64,000 nt of DNA from Rhodanobacter sp. (GTDB taxonomy: Bacteria > Pseudomonadota > Gammaproteobacteria > Xanthomonadales > Rhodanobacteraceae): assembly GCA_040371205.1 (NCBI GenBank), contig AP031382.1, forward strand, positions 558,001 through 622,000, in the 5' to 3' direction. Position numbers and translations under genes: made by a program. Positions 1 to 7,799 of this stretch are shown here, one piece after another; within the stretch, counting starts at the first letter, position 1; each line of letters starts with the position of its first letter. A model generated the notes under the pieces. That model was not told where the DNA came from and did not search any database. It worked only from the letters and a program-made list of their open reading frames with translations.

Positions 1-1
1 C

Positions 2-427
2 GCCGACCTGGCCGACCGCTTACAGCAAACAAACACGAGCATGAACGCTGTGGATCGGCAGCTCGCCCAGTTGGGCGTCAAGCTCTTCATCGCCAATGCC
101 ACGCTGGAAGCGGCCACAATTGAGCCCCAGCCCTGGCTGATCACCGTCGACGGTTGGGTACAAGACCAGGCCTGGTTGCCGGTGTCCTCCACCGAAGCCA
201 TCACGCAGCTCCTTGAAGAAGGAGGCGACATTCAGTGGATGCCGCTCGCGGAAGCCTTGCGCGATCACCCTTGGTCGGAAGAAAAGACCCGGGAAGCCTG
301 GGCTGACGTGTGGCGTGTAGTCGCCGCACGCGAGCGAACGCGAATCGACTCCGGCCTTGCCGTGATTCGCGTGCGTGGTCTGTCCATGGGCGACGGGCTG
401 CCCTCGAAGGAAAGATTGAGAAGCTGA
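2..427 (+). CDS. Hypothetical protein, C-terminal part (cut by window start)
   Basis: The reading frame is open from the first bases of the window through residues that precede the first in-frame ATG at 41, so the gene very likely begins left of position 1 and only its last 140 or so residues are seen. The visible part begins with a heptad-like helical stretch and continues into a soluble, tryptophan-rich region. No catalytic motif is recognised. The gene is followed after a few bases by a strong hairpin (432-463), which would end its transcript. Function unknown; an independent start at 41 is the alternative. Confidence 0.55.
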   Translation, partial: ADLADRLQQTNTSMNAVDRQLAQLGVKLFIANATLEAATIEPQPWLITVDGWVQDQAWLPVSSTEAITQLLEEGGDIQWMPLAEALRDHPWSEEKTREAWADVWRVVAARERTRIDSGLAVIRVRGLSMGDGLPSKERLRS

Positions 428-431
428 ATTA

Positions 432-478
432 GCACTGGGGGACATCCGCATGTCCCTCAGTGCAAGGGGCATGTCCCC
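432..478 (+). terminator. Strong hairpin with competing second stem
   Basis: The arms at 432-445 and 450-463 form a 14-bp stem with one G-T pair around a 4-base loop. A second short stem follows (GGGG CATGT CCCC, 466-478) and then ATTTTG. The element can act as a terminator for the preceding gene. The repeated GGGGACAT/ATGTCCC words allow alternative pairings, so attenuation is also possible. A hairpin with the same GGGGACAT core occurs at 9779-9819. Confidence 0.6.
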
Positions 479-528
479 GATTTTGTGAGTTCCACCCCGG
501 CCAATCCGAGCTCGGGTGGAGACTCACA

Positions 529-1839
529 ATGAACAGCAAGCGCACCACCCCGGCCTCGACTCAGGCCTCCGTCCGTTCCATCCCTTCCTTCAATCAAAAG
601 CTCATCCCTGTCGGGGTGAAATCGCTTCGCGCCCATCTTTCCAACGAAGGGGAAGAAGCCGCTATCCGCTGGCTGGCAAAGAGCATCCAGCAGCACACCC
701 AACTTGTCCCCATCGTTGCGGATGGCGAAAAAATCATTGATGGCGTGCGCCGACTGCGCGCATGTGAATTGGCGGGCACGAAGCCCTGGATTGTCCAGCT
801 CAAGGATGTCACGAAAGGTGGAACCGACGAGGCATGGAATGCTCTGAATTTCGAGGGTCGCCGCCACCTCTCGGTCAACGAACGCGCCTTGCTCGCCATG
901 GAGTTGTCCAAAGGGCAGCAGGTGGGCAGCAACCAGCACTCGAAGGCTACCGCTGCAGCGGCAGGCCGCATGACCCAGGGCGAGGCCGCTCAGGTGTTGG
1001 GAGTGTCGACGGATCTGGTGCAGAAAGCTAAGAAAGCCATGGAAATGGCTGAGGCTGCAGGATGTAAGGAAGAGGTCATGACTCACATGCGTGCGGGCGC
1101 GAGCATCCCGCAAATGATCCGCAGGCTTGAGGTCAAGGAGGTGAAGAAGGCCGTCGACAAGATCGCCAGGAAAAATGGGGCTGCAGCCATGGCATTGGAT
1201 GACATGATCGCGCGGGGTGTGAAGCTCAGTTTCGTCCTCGCTGATCCGCCCTGGAATTACGGTCAGCTGATCATGACGTCCAACGGCGCTCCACACTGGA
1301 TTTATCCCACGATGTCGACATCGGACATCATGGCGATGCCGATTGCCGACCTGGCAGCCAAGGATGCTGTGTTGTGGCTGTGGGTTCCGAACAGCCTTTT
1401 GTTGGATGGATTGAAGGTGATGGAGGCCTGGGGCTTCGACTACGTCACGACGGCAGTGTGGACGAAGAACAAGGCCGCTCCGTCGCAGGGCGCGGTGCTG
1501 CCAAAACACGAAACGCTGCTTGTGGGAAAGCGTGGGGCTGGCCTTGAGCATGAGGGCAACCCCATGAAAAGCTGGTATTACGAGCCGCGGAAGGCGCACT
1601 CGCAAAAGCCGGTTGCATTCGCCCAGGAAGCCGAACAACTGTACCCGAGCGCCTCAAAGATCGAGTTGTTCAGCCGGTCGCCACGCAAGGGATGGCTGGC
1701 CCATGGCAACCAGGCGCAGGCCAACGGTAAGGCCACAAAGGCCCGGACGCAGCCGGCAAAGGCAGCAAAGACGGTCGCCAAGAAGAAGCCGGCGGTGAAG
1801 AAAGCGGTTAAGGCCAAGGTGGCTGTGACGAAGCGGTAA
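529..1839 (+). CDS. ParB-like/MT-A70 fusion: probable DNA N6-adenine methyltransferase
   Basis: A 436-residue protein with three parts. Residues about 25-105 are a ParB/sulfiredoxin-like domain with the GVRRLRA signature. Residues about 230-390 are an MT-A70 methyltransferase with the DPPW catalytic motif near residue 237 and downstream motifs typical of plasmid and phage MT-A70 enzymes. The last 40 residues are a Lys/Ala-rich tail like histone H1. MT-A70 enzymes with DPPW transfer a methyl group from S-adenosylmethionine to adenine N6; DNA as substrate is inferred. The start at 529 was chosen because GGTGGAGA lies just upstream; the longer frame from 460 lacks a ribosome site. It converges on the replication gene, with a terminator between them. 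Confidence 0.85.
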   Translation: MNSKRTTPASTQASVRSIPSFNQKLIPVGVKSLRAHLSNEGEEAAIRWLAKSIQQHTQLVPIVADGEKIIDGVRRLRACELAGTKPWIVQLKDVTKGGTDEAWNALNFEGRRHLSVNERALLAMELSKGQQVGSNQHSKATAAAAGRMTQGEAAQVLGVSTDLVQKAKKAMEMAEAAGCKEEVMTHMRAGASIPQMIRRLEVKEVKKAVDKIARKNGAAAMALDDMIARGVKLSFVLADPPWNYGQLIMTSNGAPHWIYPTMSTSDIMAMPIADLAAKDAVLWLWVPNSLLLDGLKVMEAWGFDYVTTAVWTKNKAAPSQGAVLPKHETLLVGKRGAGLEHEGNPMKSWYYEPRKAHSQKPVAFAQEAEQLYPSASKIELFSRSPRKGWLAHGNQAQANGKATKARTQPAKAAKTVAKKKPAVKKAVKAKVAVTKR

Positions 1840-1842
1840 ATG

Positions 1843-1890
1843 GAAGCCCCCGGTGTCGTGGCCGTGAACACGTCACCGGGGGCTTCGTCT
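1843..1890 (+). terminator. Rho-independent terminator between convergent genes
   Basis: A GAAGCCCCCGGTG arm pairs with CACCGGGGGCTTC further on and is followed by a short T-rich stretch. It lies between the stop of the methyltransferase gene and the stop of the convergent replication gene, so it may serve both. Confidence 0.75.
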
Positions 1891-1899
1891 TGCAACTGT

Positions 1900-2778
1900 T
1901 CAGAGCGCAACGCGTCCGCGACTTTCCAGCACTTCTTGTACGCGGCGGTCGCGGTTGTTTGTCGCTTGTACTCGCACCTCTGCTTTGCCGCCCAGAATCA
2001 AGGTGAACGTGCGCGACTTCTCAAACACGAGGCGATCACCCGTATCGATCGTGGCGCGGATCAACAGCGGTAGCGTCCCATTTTTGCCTGCCTTCAGCAG
2101 TTCGATCGCTTGCTTCAAGCGCTGGCGAAACTGCGGCAGTTTCAGGGACGAACCCGAAAGACGGCGCAGTTCGGTGACGGGCACCGGGATCATTCGAGTT
2201 GGGTCGTTCGATTGCGACGAAATGAAGTCGTGCAGCCACAGCGCGAGTTGATTCCGGCCGAGAGCAAGCTTGCGGCGGAAATCAATGTGGGCAACTTCGT
2301 TCGTGAAGAGGTCTAGCAAACCTGGAATCGAAATGCTGAGCAGGCTGGTTTCCTTGTTTAGCAAAGCGCCGCCGAGCAGCGCCCCGCAATACCTTACCTT
2401 GGCGGTTTCAACACTGACCCATGCGCGGGTCAAATCGTCGAGCCACTGGTTGCACTGCTTACGTGCGGCGGTCGATACGTCGTTTCGCCCGATGGCTCTA
2501 AGCAGAGCTGGCCGGCTGATGTGGAGCACTTGAGTGGGGTCGTTTCCGCATCGCTCGCGGTGAGCTTCCAGGATCGCTTGCCATAGCAGCGCGTGGTGCT
2601 GATTCAGTGCTGGACCGCGATAACGGATGACAACTGACTTGGCAGAGGCAAGTTCCAGCTGCAGAATTGGATCTACCGGCCTATCGCCGACGCCGAACAG
2701 TGCCGATCGAATAAAGCCGATCGGTAGACCGACAACCACATTCGGGTGCAAGTTTGCGGGGGATGGAAGTGCGGACAT
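1900..2778 (-). CDS. TrfA-type plasmid replication initiator
   Basis: About 292 residues matching the TrfA/RepA family of iteron-binding initiators. Recognisable segments include the central ISRPALLRAIGRND-type helix-turn-helix region and the later winged-helix region with NQLALWLHDF and LRRLSG. Such proteins bind iterons, open the origin and recruit the host DnaB helicase. The ATG at 2778 is preferred; a GTG at 2823 would add 15 residues. Six iterons lie directly upstream of the gene (2870-3002), the standard arrangement of an iteron-controlled replicon. No copy-control or parA gene is recognised beside it. Confidence 0.85.
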   Translation of the reverse strand: MSALPSPANLHPNVVVGLPIGFIRSALFGVGDRPVDPILQLELASAKSVVIRYRGPALNQHHALLWQAILEAHRERCGNDPTQVLHISRPALLRAIGRNDVSTAARKQCNQWLDDLTRAWVSVETAKVRYCGALLGGALLNKETSLLSISIPGLLDLFTNEVAHIDFRRKLALGRNQLALWLHDFISSQSNDPTRMIPVPVTELRRLSGSSLKLPQFRQRLKQAIELLKAGKNGTLPLLIRATIDTGDRLVFEKSRTFTLILGGKAEVRVQATNNRDRRVQEVLESRGRVAL

Positions 2779-2869
2779 GACAGGGTGCCTTGGCGAAGGC
2801 ACGGCGCCTTCGAACACATTCACCCAGAATTTTGAAAAGAGTCAAGTCGGGGGCGGATGAGGCCAGATA

Positions 2870-3002
2870 GACCGGGATCAGCTGCTACGAAGACCGGGAT
2901 CAGCTGCTACGAAGACCGGGATCAACTGCTACCAAGACCGGGATCAGTTGCTACGTCTGACCGGGATCATCGGCTACACAGACCGGGATTATCTGCTACG
3001 CA
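2870..3002. repeat. Six 22-bp iterons (candidate oriV)
   Basis: Six tandem direct repeats of GACCGGGATCAGCTGCTACG plus two variable bases start at 2870, 2892, 2914, 2936, 2959 and 2981. The first two are identical and the last three diverge in the middle. Spacing is 22 bp except one 23-bp step, so all copies lie on about the same helix face over two turns. Their position directly upstream of a TrfA-type gene makes them the likely initiator binding sites and autorepression sites. Confidence 0.9.
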
Positions 3003-3639
3003 CATCCACGTAAGTCATTGATTCAACCAGGTGAATCTCCCTCGCAGAGTCTTTCAGATTCACAGCTTTAGATCAAAAGCTAGAGAGAAGAGCGGCCCTG
3101 GTGGGCCGCAAGTCCTTTTTAGAAAGAGAAGAAAAGCCAAAGCATCGCTGTGCGGCGTGCGCCGCACTCGGCGACTCAAGGCTGCAATGGGGATGGGTGC
3201 CTTAGGTGCGGCCAAGCCGCACGGCACAATCAGGCCCATCCGGGCCGTGATGGGGAGGCACGGCGGGCCTTCGGCCCGCCGGTTTACGGTTACTCTACTC
3301 GGCCGCTTCGCGGCATGAAGCCAAAGGCGCAAACGGCCCGGTTGGGCCATTTATCGCTGCGCGGCAAGGCCGCGCAAGGCGACCTGTACTCGATGGTAGG
3401 TTGCGCTCCGCACGTTGACACCCTTAGCACGGCTTTCTCTCAGCCCGTTTCTTCCTCTGCCTGCACAAGGGCCATGCCTGGCCCAGGTGCTGGTCAGAGC
3501 GCGATTCGGTCTGTGAAAAAGCCGGGTGCTTGGGGAGTCAACGAGTTGTACTCAATCATTTATGGATAAATACAAATAATCTCTGATTTACTGCTTATAT
3601 GGGCTACCAACTCGGTTGATTAGGTGTAAGAAAAAACCC
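3003..3639. other. Non-coding origin-adjacent region with GC hairpin, AT-rich segment and DnaA-like box
   Basis: No convincing gene was found. The small open frames here have arginine-rich, biased translations and no ribosome sites. The segment holds a GGCGGGCC-TTC-GGCCCGCC inverted repeat near 3261-3282, a GC-rich middle, and an unusually AT-rich stretch from about 3550. TATGGATAA at 3561-3569 differs from the DnaA box TGTGGATAA at one base. These are features of a replication origin: binding repeats, a DnaA site and an AT-rich unwinding region, although the iterons are more than 500 bp away. Confidence 0.5.
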
Positions 3640-3731
3640 ACGCAAGCTGTGGCAAATAAACATCGATATAGGGGTTGACGAAAATTGTTCTGAGCCTAGG
3701 TTGGTTATTAGAGATATGTAATCGCATATCT
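3640..3731 (+). promoter_or_regulatory. Promoter-leader family, copy 1
   Basis: An upstream box ACGCAAGCTG begins at 3640, exactly 35 bases before the -35 TTGACG (3675-3680). A 16-bp spacer leads to the -10 TAGGTT (3697-3702). A leader hairpin follows (3712-3731: AGATATGT, AATC, GCATATCT, with a U-G closing pair). Copies 2 and 3 (4889 and 18483) keep all these elements and spacings. It drives the gene starting at 3756. Confidence 0.8.
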
Positions 3732-3755
3732 AAATCAGCCAACCTAGGAGCTCGT

Positions 3756-4832
3756 ATGAACACTGCAAAGATCAACGCCTTTGAATCCCACGCCCCCATC
3801 CTGGGCGCCCGTCTGTTTAATCTGGCTCATGAGTGGTCCCGTGATCTTCCCGACACGAAGAAGGAGCGCCTGGCCGCTATCAGCGCCGTGAAGGGGCGCA
3901 AGCAAATCAAAGGTGGAGTCCCCATCGTCCATGACCTGGTGATGGATGCGATGGACGACATCTGCAAAGCACGCAAGCTGCATCAGCCGGAGCCGCCAGG
4001 GTATGGGTGGGGCCACAAGCCGGGACGTCGCAGAGGCCGCGATGCAATCCTGCTGCCCAGGGGAACCATGGAAGAACGCCTGCAACGTGCGACCCGCAAG
4101 TGGTTCCTCAACGCCATGATTAACAACATCGACCTGCGCGTGGCAGGTTCGGAAAAATACATCGTGAAGCTGACCCGCGATCCGACGCAGGTGGACGCGA
4201 ACGCTTCGACCTGGAAGGACTTCGGCGATCAATACAAGGGCGCTTACAAAGGTTGGGCCAAGACCGCGATGCGGTTTGAAGCAAACGTCCCGCATGACTG
4301 GCTGACCCGCGTGTGGCGCAATGACCTGGAGGAAACCGGCGGCCTGATCACCTTGGACGCGCAGCACATGGATTGCCGCGCACCAGGCGTCGAAGTTTTC
4401 TCAGCGACCTGGATGCGCCAAGGTCGCGGCAAGAGCGTGGTCGTGGAGAAGGGGTTCATCGCCCGCACCACTGATCAGCAGGTGAGCTTTCACGGTGCCA
4501 CTTATGCATCAGCCCTTGCCGGGCTGGCGCGTAAGCGCCGCATCGCCACAGACGGGGTTGAAGCCCTGAACCGTGAAAGCGTGGAACGCTTTGCCAGCAA
4601 GTGGGAGAAACGAGCTGACCTGGTGTGCCTGATCGAGGACGCCGAAGCCATCGGTGCATGTGCATACGGGATCCAGAGCTGGTGCCACGCCTCAGCGCTG
4701 AGCGCACAACTGGCCACGGGTCACGCCACTGCAGCCGAGCTGGCCCAGGCGTACCGTGCCCGGCCCTTGCCGGAGGTTCGTAGCACGATCCTGTTTGCCG
4801 CTCGCCGCGCTGAATTTGCCCTGGCGGCTTAA
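3756..4832 (+). CDS. Hypothetical element protein, 358 residues
   Basis: The start at 3756 follows AGGAG by 6-8 bases and lies 25 bases after the leader hairpin; the frame that extends further upstream runs through the promoter and is not used. The protein is soluble, basic in its first half (GHKPGRRRGRD near residue 90) and rich in Trp and Ala, with no transmembrane segment. No family is recognised. It is the first of three genes or operons under the shared promoter-leader family, and is ended by a good terminator, so it is probably a single-gene, highly expressed unit of the element. Confidence 0.8.
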   Translation: MNTAKINAFESHAPILGARLFNLAHEWSRDLPDTKKERLAAISAVKGRKQIKGGVPIVHDLVMDAMDDICKARKLHQPEPPGYGWGHKPGRRRGRDAILLPRGTMEERLQRATRKWFLNAMINNIDLRVAGSEKYIVKLTRDPTQVDANASTWKDFGDQYKGAYKGWAKTAMRFEANVPHDWLTRVWRNDLEETGGLITLDAQHMDCRAPGVEVFSATWMRQGRGKSVVVEKGFIARTTDQQVSFHGATYASALAGLARKRRIATDGVEALNRESVERFASKWEKRADLVCLIEDAEAIGACAYGIQSWCHASALSAQLATGHATAAELAQAYRARPLPEVRSTILFAARRAEFALAA

Positions 4833-4841
4833 ATAGAGAAT

Positions 4842-4875
4842 GGCGCTCCAATGAATGGGGCGCCTTTCCTTTTTG
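4842..4875 (+). terminator. Rho-independent terminator
   Basis: The arms GGCGCTCCA (4842-4850) and TGGGGCGCC (4856-4864) form a 9-bp stem with one G-T pair, followed by TTTCCTTTTT. It lies ten bases after the stop of the preceding gene. Confidence 0.85.
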
Positions 4876-4888
4876 TAAGAATATTCCC

Positions 4889-4980
4889 ACGCAAACTGCA
4901 GTCAGTTCAGAACGATTTTGGGATTGACTAAATGAACGATGAGCCTAGGTTGGTTATTAGAGATATGTAATCGCATATCT
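4889..4980 (+). promoter_or_regulatory. Promoter-leader family, copy 2
   Basis: ACGCAAACTG at 4889 is followed 35 bases later by TTGACT (4924-4929), a 16-bp spacer, TAGGTT (4946-4951) and the leader hairpin at 4961-4980. From the -10 through the hairpin it is nearly identical to copy 1. It drives the small-gene operon beginning at 5030. Confidence 0.8.
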
Positions 4981-5029
4981 AATTCATCCAAACAACAGCA
5001 GTCCACAATCAATTCCAGGAAATACCGCC

Positions 5030-5359
5030 ATGAACCACACCTATGTCACCGATAAAGAAGGCAACGAGCTCAGCACGACAGATCGTGACCCACGCGCTGC
5101 CTTCCACTTCATCCAGGTTGGGCTGGCGCAGGATGGAATCGTGTGGCGAGCCAGTGAAATCTCCGGCCGAAGCATGCGCCATCGACTCACCTTCACCTCT
5201 TACTACACCGAGAGCTCAGCAAAGACCTGGAGTATGGGCCGCTTGCTCTTTCACGAAATGAATCAACAAGAGCAGGTCGCTCGCTGGGAAGCTGGATTAA
5301 TTGCCCGCTGGGAAGCGAATGCGGCCGCTCAACCCCACCTCGCACATGCCTTCGCCTGA
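5030..5359 (+). CDS. Hypothetical protein, 109 residues
   Basis: A small soluble protein with no recognised family. It opens a run of four closely spaced genes (5030-6686) driven by promoter copy 2. AGGAAA lies upstream of the ATG. The translation has normal composition and no membrane segment. The stop is 10 bases before the next start, which suggests co-transcription. Confidence 0.7.
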   Translation: MNHTYVTDKEGNELSTTDRDPRAAFHFIQVGLAQDGIVWRASEISGRSMRHRLTFTSYYTESSAKTWSMGRLLFHEMNQQEQVARWEAGLIARWEANAAAQPHLAHAFA

Positions 5360-5369
5360 GGAGCCCACC

Positions 5370-5585
5370 ATGCCTTTTCCCCACATCCCATCCGAACTGC
5401 AAAACATGTCCTCGCAAGTGGCGCAAGAAGCCTACACGCGCATGCCTGCCGCCGAGCACGCCCTTCAAGAAAGCCACCCCCGCGTTTGGCGCAGCCGCTA
5501 CAACGACATGTGCCGGCGGGTCCTGCGCGACCACGGATTGCTTCCCCCCACACAAGAGAGCCTGCCGTTGCGGCGGCAGGCATGA
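5370..5585 (+). CDS. Hypothetical protein, 71 residues
   Basis: The start at 5370 has GAGGAG upstream at good distance; the longer frame overlaps the preceding gene. A small helical, basic protein without recognised motifs. Its stop is followed directly by the GAGGAG ribosome site of the next gene, so the two are translationally close. Function unknown. Confidence 0.65.
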   Translation: MPFPHIPSELQNMSSQVAQEAYTRMPAAEHALQESHPRVWRSRYNDMCRRVLRDHGLLPPTQESLPLRRQA

Positions 5586-5595
5586 GGAGACCCCC

Positions 5596-6174
5596 ATGAA
5601 CCACGACATTCAAGCCCTGGCCGCCATGACCCGCCCGCCTCGTTACATCGATGAGGTGCGGTGGTCGGACTGGTCAACGAGCTGGCATGAAAGCGGCATC
5701 GACTTGGTGCACATTCCCGACGAATCGCCCTTGCCGGCATTGGCCCCGAAAACGGGCCAGCCGCCGCGGGAGGCCTTGATTGCGGCCGTCATCCATGCCG
5801 ATCTGGACGCGCTTCGCGCCGAGCTCGCCATGGATGCTTCCGGCATCAACGACGCCTGCCCGCGTGATCGAGGTTCGCGCGGTCGAACCTTGCTCCACTT
5901 CGCAGCAAAGCTCCATGGTGAAGCCGCTCAAGGACACTGCCGTGAAGATAAGCGTCGGCAACTGGCCCTCGAGCACATCACCCGTGCGCTGCTAGAAGCG
6001 GGAGCTGATCCATTGGCGAAGGACGACTACAGCCTGTGGCCGATGACTTACTCTCACGGCCGTTCACCGGCATGTCTGCGCGAGCGCATCAACCGGGCCG
6101 CGCAGGATGGTCAATTTCCGGTCCGCGATGGAGCAGGGCACATGCACATGAATCCGCGGAGGCGCGCGCTATGA
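5596..6174 (+). CDS. Ankyrin-repeat-like protein, 192 residues
   Basis: The central part (about residues 85-150) carries ankyrin-like units: GRTLLHFAA followed some thirty residues later by ALLEAGADPLAKDD, the usual turn and helix signature. Ankyrin repeats mediate protein-protein binding; the partner is unknown. The ribosome site is GAGGAG, overlapping the end of the preceding gene. Its stop overlaps the next start by four bases (ATGA), so the two are translationally coupled. Confidence 0.7.
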   Translation: MNHDIQALAAMTRPPRYIDEVRWSDWSTSWHESGIDLVHIPDESPLPALAPKTGQPPREALIAAVIHADLDALRAELAMDASGINDACPRDRGSRGRTLLHFAAKLHGEAAQGHCREDKRRQLALEHITRALLEAGADPLAKDDYSLWPMTYSHGRSPACLRERINRAAQDGQFPVRDGAGHMHMNPRRRAL

Positions 6175-6686
6175 AGCTCTTTCATGTTGAACGCGCCCGT
6201 GCCCCCGGCACGAAACCGCGCGTAGTCTTTATCAGCCGCGAGCGCGGCGAGGGGCGCACGAAGCGAATCGTGGCTCGCTTGCCCCTGTCCCTGTGGCAGC
6301 GTTTGCCCAACGACTCCCATGTTTGCTCGCATGCAGGTGCGATGGCTGTCTTGGCCCATGAAGGGCTCAATCAGCTCATCGACACACAGCAACGACTTAT
6401 TTCAGCCTGGATTCCCGAGTCGAAGGGGGGCCGGTTCCATCACATACTCATGCCTCAAGAGCGCGGCATTCCACGAATCGATGGTGGCAACTTGCCTCAT
6501 ACGAGTGCCGTACACCGAACGATGGTCACCCTTCCCAACGCACTCCAGACTGCACTACGGTCTGAGGGGCGCCACGTCAGCACGTCGCTGGTCGCCTTGG
6601 CGGACTGGCAGCTCAATCAGCTCATCGATGGCCGCGAGCAGATCCGGGTCACGCCCCTGCGAGAGCCCAAGGCATCCCGCGAATAA
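6171..6686 (+). CDS. Hypothetical protein with duplicated halves, 171 residues
   Basis: Starts in an ATGA overlap with the ankyrin-like gene, after CGGAGG. The two halves resemble each other: each ends in a WQxLNQLID or EGLNQLID segment followed by a basic strand (AHEGLNQLIDTQQRL and ADWQLNQLIDGREQI), and each has a segment like LPLSLWQRL / LPNALQTAL earlier. This suggests an internal duplication of a domain of about 80 residues. No family recognised. Last gene of the 5030 operon. Confidence 0.65.
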   Translation: MKLFHVERARAPGTKPRVVFISRERGEGRTKRIVARLPLSLWQRLPNDSHVCSHAGAMAVLAHEGLNQLIDTQQRLISAWIPESKGGRFHHILMPQERGIPRIDGGNLPHTSAVHRTMVTLPNALQTALRSEGRHVSTSLVALADWQLNQLIDGREQIRVTPLREPKASRE

Positions 6687-6886
6687 CCCATGTCATCCCC
6701 GGCGCTGCCGGGTTGCGCTGGTGTGGGCAATGGTTGCTCCGCGGTCGGCCCGCGCAAGGGTTCCACCCTCGTCCACTTCGTTCCCGCCCTCCACCGCCGG
6801 CATAGCCGTCGTTTCCGGGTGCTGCAGTCCTTTTCCCGCTTCGCGCCCGTAAGCCCACGGCGCATCCCGCGCCGGGGAGAACGGAC

Positions 6887-7372
6887 ATGGGTATCGCACG
6901 AGACGCCAAAGGTCACTACCGACTGACGGGCAAAACCACCGAGCAAGACGTGCTCGCCGCCGCCGAAGAAATCCTGAGCCGACAAATCGAGCGCCAGGGG
7001 AGCATCGGTAATCCGCGCGACAGTGAGAACTTCCTCAGAATGCGCCTGGGCCACTTGCTTCACGAAGAGTTCCACGTGATCTGGTTGGACAACCGCCACA
7101 GAGTCATCGAAACCGACAAGCTGTTCACTGGCACGATCGATGGAGCAAGCGTCCATCCACGCGAAGTCCTCCGCCGAGCGCTGGAACGAAACGCGGCTGC
7201 ATGCATCTTCGCCCACAATCATCCGAGCGGAGTCCCCGAGCCCAGCGCCGCCGATCGCGCCATCACGCGAGAGCTCAAGGATGCACTCCAGCTCATCAGC
7301 GTGCGGGTGCTGGATCACATCGTCGTCGCGCAAACAAGTTGCGTGTCGATGGCAGCAAGGGGCCTCATCTGA
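6887..7372 (+). CDS. RadC-like JAB/MPN-domain protein
   Basis: 161 residues with the JAMM metal site of the RadC family: Glu at 60-61, then H110-N-H112-PSGxPxPSxxD123. It lacks the N-terminal helix-hairpin-helix domain of chromosomal RadC and is the short form common on plasmids, genomic islands and phages. The biochemical role of these short forms is not settled; a metal-dependent isopeptidase-like or DNA-repair role is usually proposed. GGGGAGAA provides the ribosome site. A leader of about 200 bp without genes precedes it. Confidence 0.9.
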   Translation: MGIARDAKGHYRLTGKTTEQDVLAAAEEILSRQIERQGSIGNPRDSENFLRMRLGHLLHEEFHVIWLDNRHRVIETDKLFTGTIDGASVHPREVLRRALERNAAACIFAHNHPSGVPEPSAADRAITRELKDALQLISVRVLDHIVVAQTSCVSMAARGLI

Positions 7373-7388
7373 GGCCCTGCCGCTTCAA

Positions 7389-7799
7389 TCACTTGGCCGC
7401 CTTCCTGGCGGCCTTTTTGGCTGGAGCTTTCTTCACAGCCTTTTTCGCCGCGGGTTTCTTGGGTGCTGCTTTCGCAATCAAGAGCGACTCAGCTGAAACG
7501 CCAGGCTTTTTCAGGGCAGCTTGGAACCAAGCGGGAGACTTTCCGAAACCTGTCCAGGTCTGAGACGGGTCGGCTGGATTGCGGAACTTCGGGATGCCTG
7601 CACCAGCACGTTTGCCGCGTTTACCACCACGAGCTGAATAAATATCAGAGAGCTGGAGTCCTTCCGCTTTCAGAATTCCATCGATCTTTGCTTTGACACG
7701 TTGGATGTGATCCGTTCGTGCGGCTTCCATCTGCGCCTGAGCTTGTGCAATGAGACTCTGGAGTTCCTTGGGTGAAAGTCCTTCGAGCTTGACGGCCAT
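7389..7799 (-). CDS. H-NS family DNA-binding protein with histone-like tail
   Basis: 136 residues: a coiled-coil oligomerisation segment (about 5-50), the H-NS C-terminal DNA-binding motif KFRNPADPSQTWTGFGKSPAWF-like core (residues about 71-92), then a Lys/Ala-rich tail to the end. Such proteins silence AT-rich and foreign DNA; plasmid copies are thought to hide the incoming plasmid from the host. The tail recalls that of the ParB/MT-A70 protein on the same element. The ATG at 7799 was chosen because the frame upstream is GC-rich filler. It converges with the RadC-like gene. Confidence 0.9.
   Translation of the reverse strand: MAVKLEGLSPKELQSLIAQAQAQMEAARTDHIQRVKAKIDGILKAEGLQLSDIYSARGGKRGKRAGAGIPKFRNPADPSQTWTGFGKSPAWFQAALKKPGVSAESLLIAKAAPKKPAAKKAVKKAPAKKAARKAAK

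Noticed and set aside
2870-3002. Tandem repeats as a CRISPR array
   Set aside because: The units are directly adjacent 22-mers without spacers and lie upstream of a replication initiator gene.
3031-3350. Small genes in the origin-adjacent region
   Set aside because: Arginine-rich translations with stem-loop DNA beneath and no start signals.
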